The notes under the pieces are model-generated. The model ran no database searches and had not been told where the DNA came from. It was given only the letters and a program-made list of their open reading frames with translations. Of a stretch of DNA of 64,000 bases, positions 10,601-21,079 are shown piece by piece (position 1 is the stretch's first letter; each line of letters begins with the position of its first letter). The position numbers and the translations under genes are program-made. The DNA lies in the NCBI GenBank assembly GCA_944472135.2, contig OX235262.1, positions 37,995,804 through 38,059,803 on the forward strand, read 5' to 3'. This DNA comes from Trichobilharzia regenti. Taxonomy: Eukaryota > Platyhelminthes > Trematoda > Strigeidida > Schistosomatidae.

Positions 10601-10735
10601 GCCCGAATCTCAGAAAGGAGATGACTTCCTTCAAAGTTGCAGATACGCCTCGCTGACGAGTGCCAACCAGCACGAAGCCTGAGTTCAAGGCTTCCCGCCA
10701 ATTGCCTTTAACCATCTCATATTATCAAATCAATG
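10600..10735 (+). repeat. SINE-like repeat D, plus copy
   Basis: The plus strand contains 'gacttccttcaaagttgcag', a 'gcacgaagcctgag' block and 'ggcttcccgccaatt', matching the minus copy and 39650-39755. The pair forms an inverted repeat of about 150-bp arms. A related side block at 10790-10850 recurs at 39492-39560. Confidence 0.6.
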
Positions 10736-10860
10736 TGCACCGTGATGGCTAGCTATCTATATTGGTGGCCACATTGCAAACCTAACTGATAGAATTCAGT
10801 CTGCACCAAAGAAAGGACTAGACACAACACATTGGTTACTGACGAGCGTCCAATCAAAGG

Positions 10861-12074
10861 ATCTTCTACTTTCCAAAATTAATTTCCGAAATATTTTGTA
10901 ACTTTGAGCAACTTTTCTGAACTTGCGAGTATTCATCTCACCATTCAACTAAATTTTTATGTTTTTTTTGTTTCTTCTCCGCTTTGCCAACAGCTGACTA
11001 GATTTATTTTTTATTGATTTCATGGTATAATCACTTCAAGTGTTTTATTTTCTCCCTTGATTTTTTTTGGTAACCACTTCAGTGAGAAAATGGATCTTGT
11101 CACCGCACTTATCACTGGACTGGTAAATTTTCTATTAAATGGAAAACACCACTGATGGAGGCCTAATAAAAAGTAAATATTTCTTCACTAAATTGTTATC
11201 CCCAAAATGTTTAAATTGATATCCATACTGTATTTAGTTTTAGGCAGACTCCAAAAGAGACTAATACACTCTCGCATACATTTAAATGAAAACATTTGAC
11301 GTGTACACATTCAATAAGTGAAAACAAATCTGGTTGCAGATATTTAAGTAAAAGCATTGATTGAGTTCCCTGAAACATCTGTAACATCGATGGCTGATAG
11401 GCACTTTTAGATTAAGTCTTGTAACTTGCTGTTCTTCAGTCACTTGAATGGCATGAAATCAAGAACTTATTTGGAAGCTAAAGGAATACTCGGTTCCTAG
11501 TGGACATAATTCTTCACGTTTTGAATCCTACTCACTGTATTCATCACCTTTCCATTCGGCTTCAAACACAACAAATTTTGATTTTCCAATTGTGTGAGTT
11601 CCAATCACAGTATTTTGTTATCTCTGGTTGTGCAGTTATCACTGAATTATCGCTACGAGAAGTTTGACCACTTTTCCGCTTGGATTTGAGAAGTTTCTGT
11701 CTGATAAAATAAATGTATTCACTAAAAGTTTAGAATAACCTTATAGTCCTTGCGTCTCGTTTCACTATAACCGCCACAGAAAACCATCACGGAATAACCA
11801 ACTAACAAACTTTCATAGTTGAATATCTGTAAGTCGTAAAACAGATCTCATCTTTTCACTTACTCACAGTACCTGAAGAATCTGCAACATTGACTATTCA
11901 GAAGAACTCTTACTAATAGGATATTTCCAGGTTCAAAATGGATTCCCAGAACGTTTTATGGAGAAGAATGTGAAATCGAATCCAAAGAGAGAAAGATACA
12001 GATCAGTGCCCAAGAAAATACCATATTTGAACTTGGATTTCAGAGGCAGATATCCCAAGGAAGGGTATGTCTAG
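10861..12074. other. unassigned sequence
   Basis: No gene recognised. Confidence 0.4.
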
Positions 12075-12400
12075 TTCCCTGAAAAAGGCTTTCCTGCAGC
12101 AATGGTAAGAGTCAAGTTCTTTAGTTGCCAACTGCTTCTAATATATGTGAAAAATAAACTCCCACATATGACCACTCTGATATGAACATATCAATTTACT
12201 GCCCCCTATGGAGCTATATACACAGGTCGTTTTGTACATCTCCTTCTAAAACGTATTAAAGTATACTCCCCAGCACGGCTGCAAAGAGGTGGTATCGACT
12301 CAGTCGAAAGCGCTGTAATTGAACATCTCGTCAGAACCTGTCACATCATCTCAACTGACTCATCATTCTGAGTCGCTTTCAAAGTAAATAATAGTCTGCT
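12075..12400 (+). pseudogene. Penelope-like element GIY-YIG fragment
   Basis: The plus-strand translation reads KAFPAAMVRVKFFSCQLLL, then after a stop TYQFTAPYGAIYTGRFVHLL and PARLQRGGIDSVESAVIEHL. This is the usual order for the GIY-YIG endonuclease end of PLE proteins: a zinc-knuckle-like linker, YQF...YIGR, an arginine-rich helix, and S.I..HL. YIG is changed to YTG, and an in-frame stop follows SSF near 12371. It is a dead 3' piece with no RT upstream. Confidence 0.65.
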
Positions 12401-12897
12401 AAAGGCAGTTTGTTTTTGACATATTTGCACAGCAGAAGATTTTACAGAATGCATCGAAAATCCGGAATCGGGTGTTCAAAGGAACCTAGTCCAATGTTTA
12501 CATTTACCATGGATCCAGTTTGGTTACACTGCTCAGTTCTCATTTGTCTGTTCTTTTTTATTTCCTTCATTGTTTTTCATCTTCAGTTATAATAACTATT
12601 ATTTCAGTTTGTTTCTATGAGCATGCTGTTCATACCTGTCTTCGTTAAGAACCATTTAACATATTCTGCAATCACTATCTAATCCCATATAATTTTGCCT
12701 CTCTGCACCTTTTAACCTATATCCACACCCTAAAACCTTTACATGAAACTGGAAATTATTATGTAAACGTATGCGTACAAACGCGGCTGTACATCTTTTG
12801 AGTATGAAATGGGCGTAAACATGTCTTTGCTGAGCTCATCATTCTATTCTCTATAAAATAATTATCGGATAATGGATAAATGTGAAAGCCACCATCT
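12401..12897. other. unassigned left flank of the intact RTE
   Basis: Nothing recognised. It ends at the RTE target site. Confidence 0.4.
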
Positions 12898-12909
12898 TTA
12901 GTGATAACA

Positions 12910-13340
12910 CAATTATTAACCTTTCGAACACTGAATCCAAAAAATACAATCTTATTGACAGATAATACACATAACTCACTGTTTGGATTTGTGGAATTTT
13001 TAAACATAAACACATCTATAATTGTATATATTGTTGGATTTATATGTTCAAGTTGCTCCAAGTCAGTGAGTTTATGGTTAAGATATCATTTTAGTTACAT
13101 ATACTGAACTATATTGCATGTTGTCTTATTGTATAGTTGTCGTCGCTTTTTGCCCTTTTTTCTGTGAACTGTTTCCTTTGTTGATGTTGTTCTCATTGTT
13201 TGTCCGTTATTTTCTGATTTTGAGGGGAGCAACCCAAAAAGTTGCTTCTCTCTAAACTTTTACTTAATGTAATCATTCTTTTCTCAGGCGTGAGGCTAGC
13301 AACCCCACCCTGTAAACAAAAATTGCTACAGAACTTCAGT
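12910..13340 (+). promoter_or_regulatory. RTE 5' leader (probable promoter region)
   Basis: Sequence between the TSD and the first ATG. Its last part (13284-13338) is shared with the body of family B SINEs. An in-frame extension upstream to 13242 is open but starts with TTG, so it is treated as leader. No TATA or other box can be asserted. Confidence 0.5.
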
Positions 13341-16310
13341 ATGCTGAACCTCCTTGCACCAAAAGAAAAAGTCTGTGTAGGAACATGGAACGTCCGAACT
13401 ATGTACGAGACTGGAAAAGCTGCCCAGATCGCCAACGAGATGAAAAGATACGGAATACAAGTGCTGGGAATATGTGAGAGCAGATGGAATGGGAGTGGAC
13501 TCACCAAATTGTCAACAGGTGAGTCAGTGATCTACTCCGGTCACCCAGAAGATAACCACACGCACACCGAGGGCGTGGCTATCATGATGTCACCAACGGC
13601 AACGAAAGCCCTGATACAATGGGAGGCGATTTCGTCCAGGATAATGACCGCCAGGTTCAACTCCAAAGGAAGGAAAGTGTCAATCATACAATGTTATGCA
13701 CCCACAAACAACGCAGACCTCGAGAAGAAAGAAGAATTCTACAGGCAACTACAGGCAACAATGGACAATACTCCAGCTGGCGACATGAAAATACTAATGG
13801 GAGACATGAACGCCAAACTGGGACCAGACAATACGGGAAGGGAACTCATCATGGGTAGAGAAGCTCTAGGAGAAATGAATGAAAACGGAGAACTCTTCGC
13901 CGACTTCTGCGCCTTCAACGAACTGGTGATTGGTGGCAGTGTATACAAGCACAAAGATATCCACAAGGCTACATGGGTGTCACCAGACGGGCAAACCAAA
14001 AACCAAATCGACTTCATCTCAATCTCAAGGAAGTGGAGGCGCAGCCTACTGGACACAAAAGCAAGAAGAGGAGCAGACGTTGGCTCAGACCACTATCTCG
14101 TACAAGGGACAATCCAAATCAAATTAAAAGCTTTCAGGGAATCAGGAGCTGCAGATAGACCACAAGCCAAGTTCAACACTCAAAAGCTGAAGGACCAGGC
14201 TACAAAGGACATCTTCATTGCAAGCATAAAGGACAAAGCCGAGACACAAATCAACACTAGCGAAGAGGTCGGCGTTGAAAAGCACTGGAACAACTTGAAA
14301 ACGGTGTGGAGCCAAACCTGCATAGAAATTCTAGGCAGAAAAAAGAGACAGGACAAACAGTGGCTCACTACGGACACTTGGAAACTAATAGAAGAGAGAA
14401 GGACAGTGAAGCAAAAGATTATCCAGTGCACGGACGAGCAACAAAAACAGGAGCTGAATGCAAGCTACAATACACTGAACAAAAGAGTGAAGAAAAGTGC
14501 CAGGGAAGACAAAAGAAAATATTATGAAACCATGGCAAACGAAGCAGAACAAGCTGCAGGCAAAGGAGACCTCGCCACACTCTACCAAACAACTAGGAAC
14601 CTTTCGGGCAAACGTTCGACACAGATTAAGCCAATAAAGGACGACAATGGAAAGTCAATCACCAAAGAGGTGGAACAGAGAAAGCACTGGGTTGAACACT
14701 TCAAAAGACTTCTAAATCGTCCGCCACCTACAACACGTCCAGCAATACCAACAACGGAAGCAGAACTACCAGTGAACACTGACCCCCCGACGAAATCAGA
14801 AGTCCTGAATGCAATCAAGATGCTTAAAACTGGGAAAACACCGGGACCAGATGGAATCCCAGCAGAGGCTTTGAAAATAGACCCAGAGACAACAGCGGAC
14901 TTGATGACACCACTACTGGAGAAGGTGTGGAAAGAGGGCAAAGTACCCGAGGATTGGAAGAACAGTTACTTATTCAAACTTCCAAAGAAAGGAGACTTAA
15001 GTCAATGTAAAAACTGGCGTGGAATTATGCTTCTGTCCATTCCAAGCAAGATACTAAGTCGCATCATCCTGGAGAGAATCAAACAAGCCCTAGATGAAAA
15101 ACTTCGTCCGGAACAGGCTGGATTCAGGAGAAACAAATCATGTATTGATCAAATCGCCACTCTACGGATCATCATTGAACAAAGCTTGGAATGGCAGTCA
15201 CCTCTCTATCTCAACTTCATCGACTTTGAAAAGGCCTTCGACAGCGTCGATCGAGAGGTCATTTGGAAACTACTTCGCTACTACGGGGTCCCATCGACAA
15301 TTATACACCTCATCCAACAGTTATACGACAATGCTGCATGCCAAGTAATCCACAACGGGAAACTTACGGAAGCCTTCGAAGTGAGGACGGGAGTGAGGCA
15401 AGGCTGTCTACTATCACCAATGATCTTCCTGATTGCAATTGATTGGATAATGCGACAGACAACGGCAACCAACGAGGGAACAGGCATAAAATGGACTGAC
15501 ACAAAAGACTTGGAGGATCTGGATTTCGCCGATGATATATGTCTGATTTCCCATAAACTGGAAGATATGCAAATGAAAAGTAACAAGTTGGCAGAAGAAG
15601 CATCAAAGATAGGACTTCACGTGAACATAGATAAAACAGAGATGATGAAGATTCCTTGCCAACATCAACAGCAACAACAGACCACAATAAGCATAAATGG
15701 GAAGAACCTGAAAGAAACAACCTCCTTCACCTACCTGGGAAGCATCGTCTCAACTACAGGCGGAACTGACGAGGACATCAAAGCCAGAATCGGAAAAGCA
15801 AGACAAGCTTTCATTACTCTCAAATCTGTGTGGAGGTCAACAGCAATCAGCATCAAAAATAAGATCCGGATTTTCAACTCCAATGTGAAGTCAGTGCTAC
15901 TATACGGATCAGAGACTTGGCGAGTCATAAAGAGCATCTCAAACAAACTTCAAACCTTCATTAACAACTGTCTCCGCTCAATACTCAAGATCAGATGGCC
16001 AGAAAAGATCAGCAACAGGGATCTCTGGGAGCGAACCAATCAGGAACCGATTGTGAAACAAATAGGCAGAAAGAAATGGAGATGGATTGGCCATACGCTG
16101 AGGAAACCATCAAGTGACATCACTAGACAAGCCCTCGAGTGGAACCCGAAAGGGAGGCGGCGAGTTGGTCGTCCAAGGGTGACTTGGAGGAGGTCATGTG
16201 AAGAGGAGATGAAAGCATGTGGGCAGACCTGGAGCAGGGTGAAAAAGTTGTCAGAAAACCGAAGTCAATGGAGGTGCGCAGCTGAAGCCCTATGTTCCTC
16301 TAGGAACTAA
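13341..16310 (+). CDS. RTE retrotransposon polyprotein: AP endonuclease + reverse transcriptase
   Basis: This frame encodes the protein for target-primed reverse transcription in the nucleus: an apurinic-type endonuclease nicks target DNA and the RT copies the element's RNA there. First ATG at 13341 gives 989 residues, near RTE size. The endonuclease spans about 10-260 with the expected residues: N17 in TWNVRT, E46 in CESRW, YAPT at 119-122, D155 and N157 in GDMN, and D250-H251 in SDH. The RT spans about 480-760: D628 in FIDFEKAFDS, GVRQGCLLSP near 684, and catalytic D731-D732 in FADD. The C-terminal end (TWRRSCEEEM...WRCAAEALCSSRN) is typical of RTE proteins. I see no stop or frameshift, so it may be competent. 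Open frames on the other strand are shadows. Confidence 0.93.
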   Translation: MLNLLAPKEKVCVGTWNVRTMYETGKAAQIANEMKRYGIQVLGICESRWNGSGLTKLSTGESVIYSGHPEDNHTHTEGVAIMMSPTATKALIQWEAISSRIMTARFNSKGRKVSIIQCYAPTNNADLEKKEEFYRQLQATMDNTPAGDMKILMGDMNAKLGPDNTGRELIMGREALGEMNENGELFADFCAFNELVIGGSVYKHKDIHKATWVSPDGQTKNQIDFISISRKWRRSLLDTKARRGADVGSDHYLVQGTIQIKLKAFRESGAADRPQAKFNTQKLKDQATKDIFIASIKDKAETQINTSEEVGVEKHWNNLKTVWSQTCIEILGRKKRQDKQWLTTDTWKLIEERRTVKQKIIQCTDEQQKQELNASYNTLNKRVKKSAREDKRKYYETMANEAEQAAGKGDLATLYQTTRNLSGKRSTQIKPIKDDNGKSITKEVEQRKHWVEHFKRLLNRPPPTTRPAIPTTEAELPVNTDPPTKSEVLNAIKMLKTGKTPGPDGIPAEALKIDPETTADLMTPLLEKVWKEGKVPEDWKNSYLFKLPKKGDLSQCKNWRGIMLLSIPSKILSRIILERIKQALDEKLRPEQAGFRRNKSCIDQIATLRIIIEQSLEWQSPLYLNFIDFEKAFDSVDREVIWKLLRYYGVPSTIIHLIQQLYDNAACQVIHNGKLTEAFEVRTGVRQGCLLSPMIFLIAIDWIMRQTTATNEGTGIKWTDTKDLEDLDFADDICLISHKLEDMQMKSNKLAEEASKIGLHVNIDKTEMMKIPCQHQQQQQTTISINGKNLKETTSFTYLGSIVSTTGGTDEDIKARIGKARQAFITLKSVWRSTAISIKNKIRIFNSNVKSVLLYGSETWRVIKSISNKLQTFINNCLRSILKIRWPEKISNRDLWERTNQEPIVKQIGRKKWRWIGHTLRKPSSDITRQALEWNPKGRRRVGRPRVTWRRSCEEEMKACGQTWSRVKKLSENRSQWRCAAEALCSSRN

Positions 16311-16314
16311 AGGA

Positions 16315-16337
16315 TACAATAATAATAATAATAATAA
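16315..16337 (+). repeat. (AAT)n tail of the RTE
   Basis: A run of AAT triplets follows the final 'ggatac'. It forms the 3' terminus used in target-primed integration and abuts the right TSD. Confidence 0.85.
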
Positions 16338-16349
16338 TTAGTGATAACA

Positions 16350-17867
16350 TGTAATCAGCTAATACAAAACTAAACATATAGTAATACTAGAAAATTACTC
16401 CGTCGTTCTTTTAGCTCTCATAAAATAGGCACAATCTGCAACAGTAAGGGTCTTTTGAACTATGCCGATATCATGATACATGATACGTTCTTCTTTATTA
16501 GTTGTACTCCAATCCCGCTTTATTTCAATTTCAATTTGACAAGCATTCATCGCAAAAAGTCAGGGAAATTCAGCTATCAGAGTAGAATAAATATCTCCAT
16601 GTAAAAATTATTTAGTATTCAAAGTACTTCAAAGTAACTAACAAATACCTCCAGGTTGTATTTACCTTCTCTGCATTAAAAGACCACCCGCTGAATTTTT
16701 AATACGGATTTTAATATCAGTTACCTAGCTAATATTTCTTCTTCCGATTAGCCTTACCCACATTCGTTTTATGAATGTCAGTAGTTTAATGAAATCATCA
16801 TTTCAGTGCTATACAGTCAGGTATACTGATTTATATTTTATGCAATTATTGCATAAACTCATTAATTCATTATGCAATTATAAAAATGCCAGTTGCTACA
16901 TCTTGTATGTTAACTACACATCGCTTTTCATGCATAATTGTTACGGTAGTATCGTGTCTTTTTATTTAACTGTATTCTACTACCACTGTCGGGATCATGT
17001 TATATGTGTGTATGCATGTATACACAGATATTTACATGTATACATATATATATATATATTACTCTCATCTAAATGTCAGTTCACTGACCGAGTAAATGAA
17101 TTTCTAGATTAATATTTCCTTAATTTTTATTACAAGCCACATTTAATCTGAATTACATAACCTTTCTTTTTTATAAGTGCATGTACTTATATGATAGAAA
17201 ACAAGTTTTTTACTGCTTAAACTTTTTAATAGATCTGATGGCTTCCAGTAGAATAACATCAATCGGTTTTATTCATTAATTCAGTAAAACAATGTACACA
17301 AATAGTGCATGTTTTCCCAATCACACACAAGAATAGATAGATAGTTAACTTATGTTTATTTGATATGCTGAAATTCACTTTTAACTGTGTTCTTAAAGTC
17401 GGATTACTGTAGTTTTCGAAAGTCGATAACACAGTGAACAGATATCAAGTGAGGGGAAAAAACTAGTATTCTATACCTTTGATGACGATGTATCAGTTAC
17501 TGAAAGAACGTAGACCCTCACTCTTGTCCTTTCAATATGTTCGCCTGCATAGGGATATAAAATATTTTCTAATCGATAGTTTTCATGTTTATAGGAGAAT
17601 ACTGAGGTACAGAGAGGAGATATGACAGTATACACAGCATTAGTTACAAAAAACATTAACTTAAATCTCGACAACTATAAGGATAATCGCTGGTTGATTT
17701 CTTCAAATTGTGAGAGTGCTATTTTAGTCTTATTAAGTCTTATATCGCTAGAATTTGTAAGTCAGATTTTCACTTCCTTCATTCATATGGACTAAATTCA
17801 ATTATAACTTAATTAACGTTTACAAGCACCAATCACTCACTACCAATGGGAGGCATTTAGAGGAGAC
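16350..17867. other. unassigned sequence with microsatellites
   Basis: Nothing recognised except a short (AT)n at about 17045-17060. The 113-codon frame at 16771-17112 (+) is low-complexity. Confidence 0.4.
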
Positions 17868-18440
17868 TACTATCTTCAGTTACCTAGACAGTATCATTTG
17901 AACATAGAACAGCGCAAAGATATCAAGGTCAGAATGGAAAGGCAAGACATGCATTCATTCATATGAAATCAGTGTAGAAATCTGTTACACTCAACACAAA
18001 GAATAAAACTTAGGTTCTCCCAGAATAATGTCAAGTTCGTTTTTCTCTACGGATCAGGAGATCTGTGTGAGATCAAAGCCATTTCGAATACGATTCAGAC
18101 CTCCATTAACAGCTACCTCCATAGGCTCGACAGTGAAGTTGAGAAGGCCAGAAAGGATTAGTAACCTAGAACTCTGGCAACGAACCAATTCGACAACAAA
18201 TATCCCGATGAAAGTCGAGGTGAATTAGACACACTATGAGAAGACCGCAAAATGACGCCGCACGCCAGGAGGAGTGGGACCTGAATGAGAAATGGTGATT
18301 TGACTGTCTGAGGGTGACATGAAAAAGATTGTGTGAGGCAGAGGTAACAGCTTATGGGAAATCCTGGAACCAGCTAAAGAAAACTGTGGAGAACAGGAGG
18401 AATTGGTGTTGTTCTCTTAAATCCATAAGTTTTACTTGAA
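17868..18440 (+). pseudogene. RTE-clade LINE, 3' third, decayed
   Basis: The plus strand follows the intact RTE from 'ttcacctacctgggaagc' (15726) to its end, with many substitutions and frameshifts. Translation still shows SNLELWQRTN, corresponding to SNRDLWERTN. No RT core remains. Confidence 0.75.
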
Positions 18441-19279
18441 AGCTAAGAAAATGATGACAATACTCCAGCAATTTTCAAGGATTACAGAAGCGTCACGGTG
18501 TATTAAGGTATGCTTTTGCTCAGGCCTTATGTGGTCTTACTATCTTGTTTTTTTTTTTAAATTGTTGAAGTAAGTTACCATATGTCTTCATATTTCACAA
18601 GAAGGAATTCTCCTTTTACTATACATATATGACGCTGAAATTTATTTTTGACGTTTGTGTACACTGATTGTACTTTTACCGCACATTTGTTTTTGCTATT
18701 TCTGACTAATCAGAATGAATAGCATGCATCAAGATGATTTTCATTAGCTAAATCTTTATATTCCATAATTGTATATGAATAGTCAATTTATAAGTAGTAT
18801 ATTGACAGAAATAAAGAATCAGTTGGTCATCATTCCGAGGCCAGTCGTGATTTCAATTTTCTTTCAGTTAGATCAGCTAATTATGTAAACTGTCTTGCTT
18901 CATATAAACACAATTCTGCATAGGCATACTACATTCATATGTAGAAGGATAAGGCTCATGTCAAAATGTAGAAAAACTTGCTTTGTTTGTCTATATTCCT
19001 TTATGTTTGTACATCAGGAGCTGAATTTTTCTTCACACTGGTATTTAAAACGTCTCCTAGTTTAACAGCCCGTCGTAAACCCAGTAAAAGACGGAAGGTT
19101 CTGCATGCACCTACCTACCATACCCCAGGTCGTTACAGTCACTACAGGAACTTCAAAGAACAACAAAAATCAAAAGATAAAAGCATGCTCTTATCTGGAA
19201 TCTAAGATCTGGAATGACGTGGGTTGGTGAAAATCTTCGGAAAGTCAGTCAACCCAAGTGTCTTCTTCCGATAACATCA
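18441..19279. other. unassigned sequence
   Basis: Nothing recognised. A 75-codon frame at 18978-19205 (+) is of unknown origin. Confidence 0.4.
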
Positions 19280-20075
19280 AAAATAAGCATAGTGACATGA
19301 AGTGTTCTCACGAAAATTGAAAGTAGGAAGGCTGATCAGATTTCAAGTGGAATGAGAAGATACAGCATAGAAGACCTAGGAATCTGTGAGAGCAGATGGA
19401 ATAAATGTAGACTCTCCAAAATATTAACTGAAAAGTTAATAAACTACTTCGGTCATCCAGATAACAACCACACACACACTGAGGAACTGGCTATCACAAT
19501 GTCACCCAAAGTATCGAAGGCTGTTATGCGGTGGGAATCGGTTTCCCTCAAGATAATAACAGCAAGATTTAATTAAAAAGGGCAAGAGTTGAAACTATCC
19601 ATTACTACTCGCCTAAAGACAACCCGGATTTAGAGAAGAAGGAAGAATTCTACCAAAAACTGTAAACACTTATGAACAGTTGTAACATCAAACCCCGTGA
19701 GGGATTTATTTTATTTTATTTGTTTTTGATTACAGCTTGACTACACATTGTATTTTTGGTACTAGTATGGAATTTTCAGCATGGATATCGGTAGCCCAAA
19801 ATTCGCAGACCAACCATAGATATCAGGTGTGCGTCAGCGAGGGCTCGAACCCCGGACCATGTGCATGGTCGGCGAGTGTCCTAACCACTGTGCCACAGAC
19901 GCTAAAAAATCGTGAATGTCAGCAAAACTAGGAGCGAGAACACAAATCATAATGGATAGAAAGGTGCTTTATCAGTGAGAATAATGACAATGGAGAGCTC
20001 TTCGCAGACTTCCGCTCACTTTATGATCTGGTACTGAAGGCAGCGTGTACAAGCACAAAGACGTTCATCACCAAG
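19280..20075 (+). pseudogene. RTE-clade LINE, endonuclease part, split by a SINE
   Basis: At 19352-19576 the plus strand reads MRRYSIEDLGICESRWNKCR, with NHTHTEELAITMSPKVSKAV further on, matching endonuclease residues 35-107 of the intact protein. After the family C SINE at 19706-19902 it resumes (NDNGELFADFRSL, then SVYKHKDVH). A stop after 19576 and several frameshifts inactivate it. Confidence 0.8.
19706..19902 (-). mobile_element. SINE family C nested in an RTE copy
   Basis: A minus-strand SINE with B box GGTTCGAGCCC and A box TGGCACAGTGG. The tail is T-rich on the plus strand at 19706-19727. The flanking RTE segments are consecutive in the intact element, so the SINE inserted after the RTE copy. 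Confidence 0.85.
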
Positions 20076-21060
20076 AGAGATATTATTCGTATTTTTTGAT
20101 CCGCCATTCCGCTTAATTATCTTCTGCGTCTAACTTCATATACAAATCCTTTTTTACAAATTTCGGTAGTTTATTCTGGTGACAAATACGTAATAATAAC
20201 AGATCCACTCTTCCAATACAGCAAGATTCCTAATATGAAGTCTATCTGTATACTGGAATTACAGCAGTGCTATTAAGTTGTTCCCACTTTTCAGCCCTTT
20301 ACTTCATAGTGAGTTAAAACTAAGCGGAACCAAACCTTATTTGTTAAGTTGATCTCTGATTTGCTCGTTGATTGGTTCAACCGAAAATTTCAACCTCTCC
20401 GGATATGTAGGCTCCTATTACGGACGCTTCAGCAATATCTGACTATTAAGTTGAAATAATTTAATGGATGGCAGCTAACAGAATGAATATTTCGTCCTAT
20501 TTTGAACCTGTCAGCTGAAAGCACTTGCATTTCGAGCCCAGTAGCTATCCTTTCCATGCCCATTGTTGTCCGCTGCATGAATGCGAAGGAAGAAATATCA
20601 TTTATCTTGACTGCTAATTTATGTGGAGGTGAAAGTTAGGTTGGCTATGAAGAATAAAATATGTTGCTATATTCTATCATCTGGATGAATGTGGCTTTGT
20701 CTTTTATAGCCCTTGGCTCGTCTCATCGACATGGGGTCTTTGGAAGTAAAACTATTCCACTTAGTTCCGAAATTCTAGCAGTTGTTTTAGAAATATTCTT
20801 CATATACAATAAGGTGACTTTCTCCACAGCTTTAGATGATGATTTAGCGTATGTAGGTTGGTTTGAGGTCAAACATCTTTGATGAGATTATCTGGATATC
20901 CATTTTTCCTTCAGAGCGTCTCTGCAATTGAACTATACTGTTTAATGAACACAGTAGCACAAAAATACATTCGATTTATAGTTTGTTTGATTTATAAGGC
21001 AATTAAGAAAGCCTAAAAGCTTTAACATCTGATTTGCAACCTTCATCGGTGCTTAGTATT
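20076..21060. other. unassigned sequence
   Basis: No gene recognised. The 73-codon frame at 20661-20882 (+) has no motif I can name. Confidence 0.4.
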
Positions 21061-21079
21061 CTTCCTCGAATGATGTATA

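Larger units (their letters stand above)
12898..16349 (+). mobile_element. Full-length RTE-clade LINE with 12-bp TSD
   Basis: TTAGTGATAACA occurs at 12898-12909 and again at 16338-16349, enclosing a 3428-bp element: about 430 bp of leader up to the first ATG, one long frame, and a short 3' end closing in (AAT)n, as is usual for the RTE clade. The intact frame and perfect TSD argue for a recent insertion. The schistosome element SR2 belongs to the same clade. I do not claim identity with it. At least eight degraded relatives lie elsewhere in the window. Confidence 0.88.

Noticed and set aside
13242..13340. Upstream extension of the RTE protein to 13242
   Set aside because: Starts with TTG and corresponds to leader sequence shared with SINEs; the first ATG is 13341.
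13739..15946. Minus-strand and alternate-frame open frames across the RTE (several of 60-119 codons)
   Set aside because: Shadows of the long plus-strand frame; no independent motifs.
16771..17112. 113-codon frame as a membrane protein
   Set aside because: Tyr/Leu-rich translation of AT-rich and (TA)n sequence; no conserved motif.
20661..20882. Host exon suggested by a 73-codon open frame
   Set aside because: No splice context, domain or homology I can recognise; length is within random expectation.
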